From NCBI RefSeq assembly GCF_014852585.1, contig NZ_JACVBX010000007.1:62001-126000 (forward strand): 64,000 nucleotides of DNA, in the 5' to 3' direction. The notes under the pieces were generated by a model. The model did not search any database and was not told the origin of the DNA. It saw only the letters and a program-made list of their open reading frames with translations. Below, piece after piece: positions 29,001-38,373 of the stretch (positions are counted from its first letter, which is position 1; each line of letters opens with the position of its first letter). Both the position numbers and the translations under genes were made by a program. This DNA comes from Pseudomonas sp. PDM18. GTDB taxonomy: Bacteria; Pseudomonadota; Gammaproteobacteria; Pseudomonadales; Pseudomonadaceae.

Positions 29001-29028
29001 ACGCCGCCCAGTTGGGCGGCGTTTTCGT
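29001..29028 (+). terminator. Terminator of the tRNA array
   Basis: ACGCCGCCCA / TGGGCGGCGT stem, GT loop, then TTTCGTTT; sequence parallels the hairpin at 28851 with compensatory changes in the stem. Confidence 0.88.
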
Positions 29029-29052
29029 TTGTGCGGAGAAACAACGCCCATG

Positions 29053-29080
29053 AAAAAGCCCGCATATAGCGGGCTTTTCG
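29053..29080 (-). terminator. Terminator of the PA2817-family gene
   Basis: AAAAAGCCCGC / GCGGGCTTTT stem with ATATA loop. The A-tract on the plus-strand left side gives a T-run on the minus strand. Confidence 0.8.
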
Positions 29081-29134
29081 TTTCTGGCATTTGGCGCTAC
29101 GTCGCAGCGGCTGGCGCGTCGCACCAGCGGACCG

Positions 29135-29545
29135 TCAGTGCTTCGGCGCGTCATCCGGCAAGGCCAGCACCTGCTTCTCGCGGTTCCAGTCAAAGGGCTC
29201 GCCGTTTTCTTCGGCTTCGAAGCGACGCTCGTCGAGCTGCTGGTACATCTGTAGTTCTTCGTCGGGCATGTAGTGCAGACAATCGCCGCCGAAGAACCAC
29301 AGCAGGTCGCGCGGGATCAGGTGGGCGATCTGCGGGTAGCGATGGAAGATCTGGCTGATCAAGTCCTGGCCCAGGTACTGGGCGCCTTCCGGATCGCGCG
29401 GCAATTCCACCAGCAGCTCGTCGAAGCGCTCAAGAAACAGGCCGTGGTTGTCCTCGGGAACCTGCTCGGCTTCGCCCAGGGCGCCAAGGATCATGCGCAG
29501 GTGGTTGAGCAGGGCGATGTGGTGGTCGAGATAGGCGCTGGCCAT
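29135..29545 (-). CDS. Conserved hypothetical (PA2817-like)
   Basis: 136-residue acidic soluble protein that starts MASAYLDHHIALLNHLRMILGAL and contains DLISQIFHRYPQIAHLIPRDLLWFFGGDCLHYMPDEEL. A similar family named after PAO1 PA2817 is restricted to Pseudomonas, as far as I remember. The dense negative charge in the C-terminal half and histidines near the N-terminus (DHH, NHL) are notable but not a known metal site. Function unknown. It lies downstream of tRNA genes on the opposite strand and is separate from the Gln-rich gene upstream. Confidence 0.75.
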   Translation of the reverse strand: MASAYLDHHIALLNHLRMILGALGEAEQVPEDNHGLFLERFDELLVELPRDPEGAQYLGQDLISQIFHRYPQIAHLIPRDLLWFFGGDCLHYMPDEELQMYQQLDERRFEAEENGEPFDWNREKQVLALPDDAPKH

Positions 29546-29617
29546 GGGATTCCTCTGGAGCTGTGTGCAAACGGCCGGGGAGTATATCGGTTTTCGCTGT
29601 CGCTGCCGCCGGAGCGA

Positions 29618-30037
29618 TCAGCGGAGCGGGCGCATCTGGATCTGCCGGCGTTGGTTGTCGATCTGCTGGCGTTGCTGGTCGAGTATCCGCTGCTGCTGTT
29701 GCAACTGCTGTTGCTGCAGCTCGTTCTTCTGCCGCTGGATCATCTGGTCGCTCTGCCTGCGCTGCTCATTCCAGCGCTGCTGGTTGTCCTGCTGGCGCTG
29801 CAGGTCCTGCTGCTGCATCTGCAGGCGCTGGTCCTCGTAGTTCAGGCGTTGGCTGTCGAGCTGGTTCTGCCGCAGCTGCTGCTGACTGCGCAGGCTGTCC
29901 TGCTGTTGCTGGATCGGGTCGATGACCGGGCTGGGCGCGGGTGCCGGGCGCGGGCGGCTGGGGTAGAGCCAGGGATCGGCGTGGGCGCTACCGGCCAGCA
30001 GCATTGCCAGCAGTAGGAGGGGAGGGGATCGACGCAT
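29618..30037 (-). CDS. Secreted glutamine-rich coiled-coil protein
   Basis: 139-residue predicted periplasmic protein: signal peptide RSPPLLLLAMLLAGSAHA, a Pro-rich neck (WLYPSRPRPAPAPSPVIDP), then about 95 residues almost wholly of Gln, Arg, Asn, Leu and Asp in helical heptads (e.g. QMQQQDLQRQQDNQQRWNEQ). This is a long charged coiled coil with no globular domain. The ATG at 30037 has GGAGAA upstream; an ATG at 30052 is the alternative. Gln-rich composition is unusual for a Pseudomonas protein. Function unknown; a spacer or envelope-binding role is a guess. Confidence 0.7.
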   Translation of the reverse strand: MRRSPPLLLLAMLLAGSAHADPWLYPSRPRPAPAPSPVIDPIQQQQDSLRSQQQLRQNQLDSQRLNYEDQRLQMQQQDLQRQQDNQQRWNEQRRQSDQMIQRQKNELQQQQLQQQQRILDQQRQQIDNQRRQIQMRPLR

Positions 30038-30112
30038 GGTGCGGTTCTCCATTGCGGTGATTGTTTGAGTGTGCACCCGATAGCTCGAACTGGCATTGCT
30101 TTGCGTCGGACA

Positions 30113-30140
30113 AAAAGAAGGGCGCCCGAAGGCGCCCCGG
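30113..30140 (-). terminator. Intrinsic terminator of the acyl-CoA dehydrogenase gene
   Basis: On the minus strand: GGGCGCC / GGCGCCC stem with a TTCG loop followed by TTCTTTTTG, 17 bases after the stop codon. Confidence 0.88.
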
Positions 30141-30156
30141 GGGTGGATGGCGTTGG

Positions 30157-32592
30157 TCAATCGGCCTTGCCGGCCAGTTCTTCCTTGGAGAAGTCGTCCA
30201 CGTCGATCACCGCGCGGCGAGCGCGTTCGGCGGCGTGCAGGGTTTCCGCTTCCGCGGCTTCCAGCACGCCCGCCTCGGCGGCGGCATCGATGGGCGACTG
30301 CCCTGGCTTGGGATTGACGCCGTGCTCCTTGAGCGCCTTGTGCAGCTTCTTCTGCAAGGGCGCTGCGGCAGCTAGCTGGTCGTAAGCGAAGGTGAGCTTG
30401 GCGACCGGATCATCGGGGCCACTGGGTAGATGTGCACCGGCGAGGATTGCCTGCAGCGCCGGGTCGCTCAGCGGGCGGCCGAGGATGTGGGCGATCTCGG
30501 CATCCAGCGCGTCGCTCGGGCCACGGTGGCGACGGCCCAGCGGCAGCACCAGCACGCGCAGCAGGCAGCCGAAGGCGCGGTTGGGGAAGTTGTCGATCAG
30601 GTCGGCCAGCGCGGCTTCGGCCTTCTCCAGGTTTTCCTCCATGGCCCAATGCAGCAGCGGATGCAGGTAGTCCGGGTTGTCCAGGTCGTGGTAACGCTTG
30701 AGCGCGGCGGAGCCCAGGTAGAGGTGGCTCAGCGCATCGCCCAGGCGTGCGGACAGGCGTTCGCGGCGCTTCAGCTCGCCGCCGAGCATCATCATGCTGA
30801 AGTCGGCGAGCAGGGCGAAGGACGCGGCCAGGCGGTTAAGCGCGCGGTAGTAAGGACGGCTGATGCGGTCGCCCGGCACGTGGTCGAAGCTGCCGAAGCC
30901 CAGGCCCAGCAGCAGGCTGCTGGCGGCGTTGCTGACGGCGAAGCCGACGTGGTTGAGCAGCAGTTCGTCGAACTCGCGCTCGGCCTGGTCCTGGTCCTCG
31001 CGGCGGGCCAGTTCCATCTCCTTGAGCACGTACGGATGGCAGCGGATGGCGCCCTGGCCGAAGATCATCAGGTTGCGCGAGAGGATGTTGGCGCCCTCGA
31101 CGGTGATGAAGATCGGCGCTGCCTGCCAGGAGCGGCCCAGGTAGTTGTTCGGGCCCATGATGATGCCCTTGCCGCCGTGGATGTCCATGGCGTGGGCGAT
31201 GCACTCGCGGCCGCGTTCGGTGAGGTGGTACTTGAGGATCGCCGAGAGCACCGAGGGCTTCTCGCCCAGGTCCACCGCGTTGGCGGTGAGGATGCGCGCG
31301 CTGTCCATCATCCAGGCGTTGCCGCCGATGCGGGCGAGGGCTTCCTGGATGCCTTCGAAGGCCGACAGCGGCACGTTGAACTGCTCGCGCACCTGGGCAT
31401 AGCGGCCGCTGACATAGCTGCCGGCCTTGGCGGCGCTGGTGCCCACCGCCGGCAGGGAGATCGAGCGGCCCACCGACAGGCAGTTCATCAGCATCATCCA
31501 GCCTTTGCCGATCATTTCCGCGCCGCCGATGATGTACTCCAGCGGCACGAACACGTCCTTACCGGAGTTGGGGCCGTTCATGAAGGCGGCGCCCAGCGGC
31601 ACGTGGCGGCGGCCGATCTGCACGCCGGGGGTGCTGGTGGGAATCAGCGCCAGGGTGATGCCGAGGTCCTCTTGCTCGCCCAGCAGGTGGTCCGGGTCAT
31701 GGCACTTGAAGGCCAGCCCGAGGAGGGTGGCTACCGGGCCGAGGGTGATGTAGCGCTTCTCCCAGGTCAGGCGCAGGCCGATGACTTCCTCGCCTTCCCA
31801 CTGGCCCTTGCAGACTACCCCGACGTCGGTCATGCCGCCGGCATCGGAGCCGGCCTGCGGGCTGGTCAGGGCGAAGCAGGGAATTTCCTCGCCGGTCGCC
31901 AGGCGCGGCAGGTAGCGCTGGCGCTGGGCATCGGTGCCGTAGTGCAGCAGCAGCTCGGCCGGGCCGAGGGAGTTGGGCACCATCACGGTGGAGGCGAGGT
32001 CACCGCTGCGGGTGGCCAGCTTCATCACCACCTGGGAGTGGGCGAAGGCGGAGAAGCCCTTGCCGCCGTATTCCTTCGGAATGATCAGGCCGAAGAAGCC
32101 CTGGCTCTTGATGTAGGCCCAGGCCTCGGGCGGCAGGTCCATGTCCTTGCCGACCTGGTAGTCGTTGATCATCGCGCACAGCTGCTCGGTGGGGCCGTCG
32201 ACGAAGGCCTGCTCTTCTTCGGTCAGTTGTGCCTTGGGGTAGCCCAGCAGGGTGTGCCAGTCCGGACGGCCGCTGAACAGCTGGCCATCCCACCACACGG
32301 TGCCGGCCTCGATGGCCTCGCGCTCGGTCTCGGACATCGGCGGCAGGGTCTTCTTGAACCAGGCGAACAGGCGCGAAGTGAACAGGCTGCGGCGCAGGTC
32401 GGTGGCGAGCAGGGTTACCGCGACCACCGCCCAGAGCAGCCACAACAGCACCATCCAGCCATGGGCATGGCTGAACAGGCTCATCAGAGCCAGGTACACG
32501 GCGACGATGCCGAGTGCTTTCAGAGGCGCGGCGCGGCGATGCGCGAGCCAGGCAACGCCGAGGATCAGAACCAGTAACCAGACGAGCAGCAT
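30157..32592 (-). CDS. fadE: Acyl-CoA dehydrogenase FadE
   Basis: 811-residue membrane-associated enzyme catalysing the first step of fatty-acid beta-oxidation, FAD-dependent. It has two or three N-terminal hydrophobic segments (LLVWLLVLILGVAWLAH, YLALMSLFSHAHGWMVLLWL) and then the dehydrogenase core: FGLIIPKEYGGKGFSAFAHS, CFALTSPQAGSDAGGM, GGAEMIGKGWMMLMNCLSVGR, AMDIHGGKGI. The long C-terminal extension is typical of E. coli FadE-type enzymes (about 814 residues). The ATG at 32592 follows GGAGGA. Pseudomonas has several FadE paralogues with differing chain length; which one is not decidable here. Confidence 0.94.
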   Translation of the reverse strand: MLLVWLLVLILGVAWLAHRRAAPLKALGIVAVYLALMSLFSHAHGWMVLLWLLWAVVAVTLLATDLRRSLFTSRLFAWFKKTLPPMSETEREAIEAGTVWWDGQLFSGRPDWHTLLGYPKAQLTEEEQAFVDGPTEQLCAMINDYQVGKDMDLPPEAWAYIKSQGFFGLIIPKEYGGKGFSAFAHSQVVMKLATRSGDLASTVMVPNSLGPAELLLHYGTDAQRQRYLPRLATGEEIPCFALTSPQAGSDAGGMTDVGVVCKGQWEGEEVIGLRLTWEKRYITLGPVATLLGLAFKCHDPDHLLGEQEDLGITLALIPTSTPGVQIGRRHVPLGAAFMNGPNSGKDVFVPLEYIIGGAEMIGKGWMMLMNCLSVGRSISLPAVGTSAAKAGSYVSGRYAQVREQFNVPLSAFEGIQEALARIGGNAWMMDSARILTANAVDLGEKPSVLSAILKYHLTERGRECIAHAMDIHGGKGIIMGPNNYLGRSWQAAPIFITVEGANILSRNLMIFGQGAIRCHPYVLKEMELARREDQDQAEREFDELLLNHVGFAVSNAASSLLLGLGFGSFDHVPGDRISRPYYRALNRLAASFALLADFSMMMLGGELKRRERLSARLGDALSHLYLGSAALKRYHDLDNPDYLHPLLHWAMEENLEKAEAALADLIDNFPNRAFGCLLRVLVLPLGRRHRGPSDALDAEIAHILGRPLSDPALQAILAGAHLPSGPDDPVAKLTFAYDQLAAAAPLQKKLHKALKEHGVNPKPGQSPIDAAAEAGVLEAAEAETLHAAERARRAVIDVDDFSKEELAGKAD

Positions 32593-32838
32593 GCGGATTC
32601 CTCCATGACAGCCCAACGCGGCAACAGCAGGCCGTAGCGGGCTTGGTAACGAGAGTGCGCGAGCACAGCGGCAGGTATTCCCTGTAGGAGCCCCTTCACA
32701 ATGCACCGGAAGCTTAGCTGGCCGAATCGGACCGATGGCCGCATGGCCGGACAGCTTGGCCGGATCGCCTTGTCGGGCTGGCGCTTGCGCTGGTTAGACT
32801 GGTGCCGCCATCAAGGATGAAAGCCCGGAGACAGCGCC

Positions 32839-33498
32839 ATGCAGCAATACCTCAAGCCCAGCCGCTTCGTTGATAGTGACCACCCTCGGGTAATCGAGTT
32901 CGCTCTAAATCACCGGGGCGACGGCGGTAGTCCGCTGGAGCAGGCGGTGGCCCTGTATTACGCGGTGCGCGACCAGATTCGCTACAACCCCTACGTGTTC
33001 AGCCGCGACCCGCAGACGCTCAAGGCCAGCCATGCGCTGGAGGCCGGGCAGTCCTACTGCGTGCCCAAGGCCACGCTGCTGGCGGCCTGCGCCCGGCATT
33101 GCGGCATCCCCGCGCGCATCGGCCTCGCCGACGTGAAGAACCACCTGGCCACGCCGCGCCTGCTGGAACTGCTGCGCAGCGAGGTGTTTGCCATGCACGG
33201 CTACACCGAGCTGTTCCTCGAGGGCCGCTGGGTCAAGGCCACGCCGGCCTTCGACATCGGCCTGTGCGAGGCCTTCGGCGTGCTGCCGCTGGAGTTCGAC
33301 GGACGCAACGACAGCGTCTTCCACCCCTTCAACCGCGACGGCGAACGGCACATGGAGTACCTGCGCGACCACGGCCAGTTCCCCGATGTGCCCGAGGAGT
33401 TCTTCTTCGGCTACCTCAAGCAGTGCTACCCGCACTTGTTCGCCGGCGACGACGCGCTGCCTGCAGGTGACCTGCGCAGCGAAGCGGCTCAAACATGA
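32839..33498 (+). CDS. Transglutaminase-like cysteine peptidase-fold protein
   Basis: 219-residue protein of the bacterial transglutaminase-like superfamily. The triad can be proposed as Cys in ALEAGQSYCVPKATLLAACARHCGIPAR, His in AMHGYTELFLEG and Asp in KATPAFDIGLC, in the standard order and spacing. These enzymes cut or form amide bonds on proteins or peptides; the substrate here is unknown. There is no signal peptide, so it is cytoplasmic. It stands alone, divergent from fadE, 147 bases before a GST gene on the same strand. Confidence 0.85.
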   Translation: MQQYLKPSRFVDSDHPRVIEFALNHRGDGGSPLEQAVALYYAVRDQIRYNPYVFSRDPQTLKASHALEAGQSYCVPKATLLAACARHCGIPARIGLADVKNHLATPRLLELLRSEVFAMHGYTELFLEGRWVKATPAFDIGLCEAFGVLPLEFDGRNDSVFHPFNRDGERHMEYLRDHGQFPDVPEEFFFGYLKQCYPHLFAGDDALPAGDLRSEAAQT

Positions 33499-33645
33499 AC
33501 GCAAGCGCCCCCATGAACGCAATCGATAGTGACCATCAGTAGATGAGTCTTTTTTCCTGGCGCCGTTGTCGGTAGGGTGCCGTCATCCGAAGTCACGCCT
33601 TCAGCTCGTGCCTTCATCCGATGACGACGACAAGAGAGGCGCAGC

Positions 33646-34263
33646 ATGCTCAAGATCTGGGGCCGGAAGAACTCCTCCAATGTGCGCAAGGCGCTCTGGT
33701 GCGCGGAAGAGGCGGGCCTGGCCTACGAGCGGATCGACGCCGGCGGCGCCTTCGGCGTGGTCAACGACCCGCCATACCGTGCGCTGAACCCCAATGGCGT
33801 GGTGCCAACCCTGGAGGACGAGGGCTTCGTCCTCTGGGAATCCAATACCATCGTCCGCTACCTCGCCGCGCGCTACGCGCCGCAGTTCTACCCGCAGGAC
33901 CTGCAGCAACGCGCAAGCGCCGAGAAATGGATGGACTGGACCACCTCGTCCCTGGCGACGCCATTCCGCACCGTGTTCTGGGGAACCGTGCGCACACCGC
34001 CTGAGCAGCGCGACGTGGACGCCATTCAGGCCGCGATCGACATCTGCGCCAACCTGCTGGCCATTCCCGAGGCGACCCTGGCGCAGCAGCCCTACCTCAC
34101 CGGCGAACAATTCGGCATTGGCGACATTCCGCTGGGCTGCTTCATCTATGCTTGGTTCGAAATGCCCATCGAGCGCCCGGCCCAGCCGCACCTGGCGGCC
34201 TGGTACGAACGCCTGAAGGCGCGCCCGGCCTACCGTGATGCGGTGATGACCGCCCTGACCTGA
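33646..34263 (+). CDS. Glutathione S-transferase family protein
   Basis: 205-residue GST with the N-terminal KIWGRKNSSNVRKALWCAEEAG (Ser-type active site NSSNV), the cis-proline GVVPTLEDEGFVLWESNTIVRYL and the C-terminal helical domain with GIGDIPLGCFIYAWFEM. Pattern and length place it in the bacterial theta/omega-like group (PA2813-like). It precedes the ABC exporter genes by about 106 bases on the same strand but no operon is obvious. Substrate unknown. Confidence 0.9.
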   Translation: MLKIWGRKNSSNVRKALWCAEEAGLAYERIDAGGAFGVVNDPPYRALNPNGVVPTLEDEGFVLWESNTIVRYLAARYAPQFYPQDLQQRASAEKWMDWTTSSLATPFRTVFWGTVRTPPEQRDVDAIQAAIDICANLLAIPEATLAQQPYLTGEQFGIGDIPLGCFIYAWFEMPIERPAQPHLAAWYERLKARPAYRDAVMTALT

Positions 34264-34369
34264 ACGACTGCGCGCACCGCCAGGGTTGCAATCCGCGCGG
34301 CGTAGCCTTATCAAACAGGCCTTTTTCCAAAGACATGCGTCTTTCCACCGACTTGCAACGGGAAAACCC

Positions 34370-35302
34370 ATGAGTTCCGCGCTGTCCATCCGTCAACTGA
34401 CGAAGACCTACGGCAACGGCTTCCAGGCCCTCAAGGGCATCGATCTGGACGTCGCCGAGGGCGATTTCTTTGCCTTGCTGGGCCCCAACGGCGCCGGCAA
34501 ATCCACCACCATCGGCATCCTCTCCACGCTGGTGAACAAGACCAGCGGTACAGTCAATGTGTTCGGCCATGACCTGGACAAGGACCCGTACGGTTTGAAA
34601 CGCTGCCTGGGCGTGGTGCCCCAGGAATTCAACTTCAACCAGTTCGAGAAGGTGTTCGACATCGTCGTCACCCAGGCCGGTTACTACGGCATTCCGATGA
34701 GCGTGGCCAAGGGTCGCGCCGAAAAATATCTGACCCAGCTGGGCCTGTGGGATAAGCGCAACTCCGCCTCGCGCGAGCTCTCCGGCGGCATGAAGCGCCG
34801 CCTGATGATCGCCCGCGCGCTGGTGCACGAGCCGCGCCTGCTGATTCTCGACGAACCCACTGCCGGTGTGGACATCGAACTGCGCCGCTCGATGTGGAAC
34901 TTCCTTACCGAGCTCAACGGCGAAGGGATCAGCATCATCCTCACTACGCACTACCTGGAGGAAGCCGAGCAGTTGTGCCGCAACATCGCGATCATCGACC
35001 ACGGCACCATCGTGGAGAACACCAGCATGCGCAAGCTGCTGAACAAGCTGCACGTGGAGACCTTCTACCTCGACATGCAGGGCACCCTGAGCGAGGCGCC
35101 GAAGCTGGACGGCTACCCGGTGCGCCTGGTGGATGACCATACACTGGAGGTGCAGGTGGACAAGTCCCTGGGCATCAATGGCCTGTTCGTCCAGCTCAAT
35201 GCCCTGGGCCACCAGGTGCTGAGCCTGCGCAACAAGAGCAACCGCCTGGAGGAGCTGTTCGTGTCGCTGGTGGAGAAGAATCTGTCGAAGGTGGCGGTAT
35301 GA
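34370..35302 (+). CDS. ABC-2 type exporter, ATP-binding subunit
   Basis: 310-residue ATPase: Walker A GPNGAGKSTT, ABC signature LSGGMKRRLMIARAL, Walker B LLILDEPTAGVD and the H-loop TTHYLEEAEQL. The C-terminal extension (VDKSLGINGLFVQLNALGHQV...) is usual for DrrA/YadG-like subunits. The next gene encodes the matching membrane subunit with an ATGA overlap, so this is a two-gene operon. Homologues such as E. coli YadGH export unknown hydrophobic compounds; a drug-like or lipid substrate is likely but unproved. Confidence 0.92.
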   Translation: MSSALSIRQLTKTYGNGFQALKGIDLDVAEGDFFALLGPNGAGKSTTIGILSTLVNKTSGTVNVFGHDLDKDPYGLKRCLGVVPQEFNFNQFEKVFDIVVTQAGYYGIPMSVAKGRAEKYLTQLGLWDKRNSASRELSGGMKRRLMIARALVHEPRLLILDEPTAGVDIELRRSMWNFLTELNGEGISIILTTHYLEEAEQLCRNIAIIDHGTIVENTSMRKLLNKLHVETFYLDMQGTLSEAPKLDGYPVRLVDDHTLEVQVDKSLGINGLFVQLNALGHQVLSLRNKSNRLEELFVSLVEKNLSKVAV

Positions 35303-36078
35303 GTCACGAACTGCGCGCCAATTGGGTCGCCCTCAACACCATCGTCTACCGCGAAGTCCGCCGCTTCCTGCGCATCTGGCCGCAGACCTTGCTGCCGCCG
35401 GCGATCACCATGGTTCTGTACTTCGTCATCTTCGGCAACCTGATCGGCCGGCAGATCGGCGACATGGGTGGCTTCACCTACATGCAGTACATCGTGCCGG
35501 GGCTGATCATGATGTCGGTGATCACCAACTCCTACGGCAATGTGGTGTCGAGCTTCTTCGGCAGCAAGTTCCAGCGCAACATCGAGGAACTGCTGGTCTC
35601 GCCGGTGTCGCCGCACACCATTCTCCTCGGCTTCGTTTGCGGCGGTGTGCTGCGCGGGCTGGCGGTGGGCGTGATCGTCACCCTCCTGTCGCTGTTCTTC
35701 ACCGACCTGCAGATCCATCACCTGGGCATCACCGTGCTGGTGGTGGTGCTGACGGCCGGGATTTTCTCCATGGGCGGCTTCGTAAACGCCGTGTTCGCGC
35801 GCAACTTCGACGACATCTCCATCGTCCCGACCTTTGTGCTGACGCCGCTGACCTACCTGGGCGGGGTGTTCTACTCGATCACGCTGCTGCCGCCGTTCTG
35901 GCAGACCGTGTCGCTGGCCAACCCGATCCTGCACATGGTCAACGCCTTCCGCTACGGCATCCTCGGCGTGTCGGACATCCGTATCGGCACGGCGGTGGTC
36001 TTCATGCTGGTGGCGACTGTGCTGCTGTACATCTTCTGCGTGCGGCTGCTGGTGAGCGGGCGCGGCATGCGCCAGTGA
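35299..36078 (+). CDS. ABC-2 type exporter, membrane subunit
   Basis: 259-residue inner-membrane permease of the ABC-2 family (YadH-like) with six predicted membrane segments and the characteristic motif in IEELLVSPVSPHTILLGFVCGG followed by TPLTYLGGVFYSITLLPPFW. N-terminus begins SHELRANWVALNTIVYREVRRF, an amphipathic coupling helix. Overlaps the ATPase gene by four bases and is followed by a strong terminator, which closes the operon. Confidence 0.92.
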   Translation: MSHELRANWVALNTIVYREVRRFLRIWPQTLLPPAITMVLYFVIFGNLIGRQIGDMGGFTYMQYIVPGLIMMSVITNSYGNVVSSFFGSKFQRNIEELLVSPVSPHTILLGFVCGGVLRGLAVGVIVTLLSLFFTDLQIHHLGITVLVVVLTAGIFSMGGFVNAVFARNFDDISIVPTFVLTPLTYLGGVFYSITLLPPFWQTVSLANPILHMVNAFRYGILGVSDIRIGTAVVFMLVATVLLYIFCVRLLVSGRGMRQ

Positions 36079-36097
36079 GCGCTTCGTTGCGCTGATG

Positions 36098-36128
36098 GAA
36101 AAGGCCCCAATCGGGGCCTTTTCTTTTT
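36098..36128 (+). terminator. Intrinsic terminator of the ABC-2 exporter operon
   Basis: GGAAAAGGCCCC / GGGGCCTTTTC stem with AATC loop and T-run. Confidence 0.92.
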
Positions 36129-36167
36129 CGGAGCATTCGGTGCGTTGCCGCGAAGGCTCTTGATCTT

Positions 36168-36245
36168 GTAGGAGCGAGCTTGCTCGCGAACTCGCCCAAC
36201 GCGGGAGCTGTCGGCAAGTCCGTTCGCGAGCAAGCTCGCTCCTAC
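36168..36245. repeat. REP pair (GTAGGAGCGAGC type)
   Basis: Inverted arms 36168-36190 and about 36223-36245 without mismatch in the core, with a 32-base spacer, located between the ABC exporter terminator and the end of copS. Confidence 0.9.
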
Positions 36246-36253
36246 GAAAGGCG

Positions 36254-37570
36254 CTACTGCGGGAACTCGATGACGAACCGCGTCCACCCCTGCGCCGACT
36301 CGCAGCGAATCTCCCCGCCATGGGCGCGGACGATGGAGCGGCAGATCGCCAGCCCCAACCCGGCATGTTCGCCCTGGCCTTCGCGGCGAGCCGGGTCGGC
36401 GCGGTAGAAACGGTCGAACAAGCGCGGCAGGCGCTCAGCGGGAATCTCCCGTCCCGGGTTCTCCACGCTCAGGCGGTCCGGTTCCAGGCGTACGCGAATC
36501 TGCCCGCCGTCCGGGGTGAAGCGCAGGGCGTTGTCCAGCAGGTTGGCCAGGACCCGGCGCAGCAGTGCGCGGTCGCCCTGCACTGACAGCTCGCCATCGC
36601 GCTCCAGGCGAATGGATTTTTCCTCGGCCAGCGGTCCGTAGAACTCCAGCAACTCGTCCACCTCGCCGGCCAGCGCCAGGGGCTGGCTGTTGGGCGTGAG
36701 CAGGCCGTGGTCGGCCTTGGCCAGGAACAGCATGTCGTTGACCATCGCGGTGAGCCGCTCCAGCTCTTCCAGGTTGCCGTGCAGCGCCTCGCGGTAGTCC
36801 TCCAGGCTGCGCGAGCGCGACAGCACCACCTGGGTCTGGGTCAGCAGCCCGGTGAGAGGCGTGCGCAGCTCGTGGGCGATGTCAGCGGAGAACGCCGAGA
36901 GGCGCTGGAAGGCCTCTTCCAGGCGCGCCAGCATGGCGTTCAGCTCGCCGGCCAGGCCGCGCAGTTCCTGCGGCATTTGCCCGGCATCCAGGCGAGTGGT
37001 CAGCGAGTGCGCGCTGACCTGCGCCGCCACCTCGCTCATGCGCCGCAGCGGGCGCAGGCTGGCGCGGGCGGCCCAGGCGCCGAGCAGGGCGGTGGCCAGG
37101 GCGGAGAGGCCCATGGTCATCCAGATCAGCCGCTGCATGCGCTGCAGGAAGTGCTGGTGGTGGGTGATGTCGAGGATCAGAGTCAGCTGGGGCCCCTTGG
37201 GCTGGCCAGCCTCCAGTGGGGCTTGCAGCTCGCGGTAGGCTGGGGCTTCGTTGCTGCTCATGTTCATCGCCGGCAACTGCCAGAACCAGGACTGGCCATC
37301 AGGCCCCTGCAGGCGCAGGCCGAGGTCGGGGTGGCGGCGCAGCTCGCGGCGCAGTTCGGCGGTGTGCGGCGCCAGCTGTTCCGGGCCGCGAACATCGTCC
37401 AGCAGGTCGCGGAAGATCGTCAGCTTGCCGGCCATCAACTGGTGATCCAGTTCGATGAAGTGCGCTTCGCTGGCGCGGCTGAAGACGATCCCGGCCAGCA
37501 GCGACACGGCGGCGGTGCACGCGGCAAACAGCAGGCTCAGACGCAGGCCGAGGGAGAGGCGCGCGCTCAT
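36254..37570 (-). CDS. copS: Copper-sensing histidine kinase CopS
   Basis: 438-residue heavy-metal sensor kinase. The N-terminal membrane segment ([22 protein letters not shown]) and a second at about 150-168 flank a periplasmic sensor domain of about 110 residues with several His and Met residues ([15 protein letters not shown]). HAMP, HisKA with His233 ([15 protein letters not shown]) and HATPase ([21 protein letters not shown]) follow. Responds to periplasmic Cu and phosphorylates CopR; the start codon overlaps the copR stop by four bases, so the two form an operon copR-copS. Confidence 0.92.
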   Translation of the reverse strand: MSARLSLGLRLSLLFAACTAAVSLLAGIVFSRASEAHFIELDHQLMAGKLTIFRDLLDDVRGPEQLAPHTAELRRELRRHPDLGLRLQGPDGQSWFWQLPAMNMSSNEAPAYRELQAPLEAGQPKGPQLTLILDITHHQHFLQRMQRLIWMTMGLSALATALLGAWAARASLRPLRRMSEVAAQVSAHSLTTRLDAGQMPQELRGLAGELNAMLARLEEAFQRLSAFSADIAHELRTPLTGLLTQTQVVLSRSRSLEDYREALHGNLEELERLTAMVNDMLFLAKADHGLLTPNSQPLALAGEVDELLEFYGPLAEEKSIRLERDGELSVQGDRALLRRVLANLLDNALRFTPDGGQIRVRLEPDRLSVENPGREIPAERLPRLFDRFYRADPARREGQGEHAGLGLAICRSIVRAHGGEIRCESAQGWTRFVIEFPQ

Positions 37571-38247
37571 GCTTCGCGCTCTTCCAGCACGTAGCCCATG
37601 CCGCGCACGGTGTGGATCAGGCGCTGCGGGAAGTCGTCGTCGACCTTGGCACGCAGACGGCGGATGGCGACTTCGATGACATTGGTGTCACTGTCGAAGT
37701 TCATGTCCCATACCTGGGAGGCGATCAGCGACTTGGGCAGCACCTCGCCGCTGCGGCGCAGCAGCAGTTCCAGCAGGGCGAACTCCTTGGCGGTCAGGTC
37801 GATGCGCTTGCCGGCACGCTGCACGCGACGACGCAGCAGGTCCAGTTCGAGGTCCGCCAGTTGCAGGGTGGTTTCCTGGATTTGCTGGCCGCCACGACGC
37901 AGCAGCGTGCGCACGCGGGCCAGTAGTTCGACGAAGGCGAAGGGCTTCACCAAATAGTCGTCGGCGCCCAGTTCCAGGCCGCGCACGCGGTCCTCCACGG
38001 CATCGCGGGCGGTGAGGAACAGCACCGGCACGGCGCTGCCGGTCTGGCGCAGCGCCTGGAGAATCTGCCAGCCATCGCGGCCGGGCAGCATCACATCGAG
38101 GATCAGCAGGTCGTGTTCGCCAGCCAGGGCCAGTTGCAGGCCTTCATCGCCGTCGGCGGTCAGGTCGACGGCGAAGCCGGCCTCGCTCAGGCCCTGCTGC
38201 AGGTACTGGCCGATGCGCGGTTCGTCTTCGACGATCAGGAGTTTCAT
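37567..38247 (-). CDS. copR: Copper response regulator CopR
   Basis: 226-residue OmpR-family regulator. Phosphorylation site Asp51 in [15 protein letters not shown], conserved Lys in [18 protein letters not shown], and C-terminal winged helix ending [16 protein letters not shown]. It is expected to activate copper-resistance genes (ptrA, cupredoxin, copAB here) by binding cop boxes. The ATG at 38247 starts [16 protein letters not shown], the standard OmpR-type N-terminus; an ATG four codons earlier is also possible. Divergent from ptrA, with 126 bases of shared promoter region. Confidence 0.94.
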   Translation of the reverse strand: MKLLIVEDEPRIGQYLQQGLSEAGFAVDLTADGDEGLQLALAGEHDLLILDVMLPGRDGWQILQALRQTGSAVPVLFLTARDAVEDRVRGLELGADDYLVKPFAFVELLARVRTLLRRGGQQIQETTLQLADLELDLLRRRVQRAGKRIDLTAKEFALLELLLRRSGEVLPKSLIASQVWDMNFDSDTNVIEVAIRRLRAKVDDDFPQRLIHTVRGMGYVLEEREA

Positions 38248-38373
38248 CCGGGTATCCATTCAGGCGCTCGGGGCGCAGCTGTCATCAGGGTAATGGGGCG
38301 GTCAGCGAACTGACAGTGTGGGTATTGCAGACTGGCGATGTGTTCATTTTCCAGTGACATCGAGGAACCTGCC

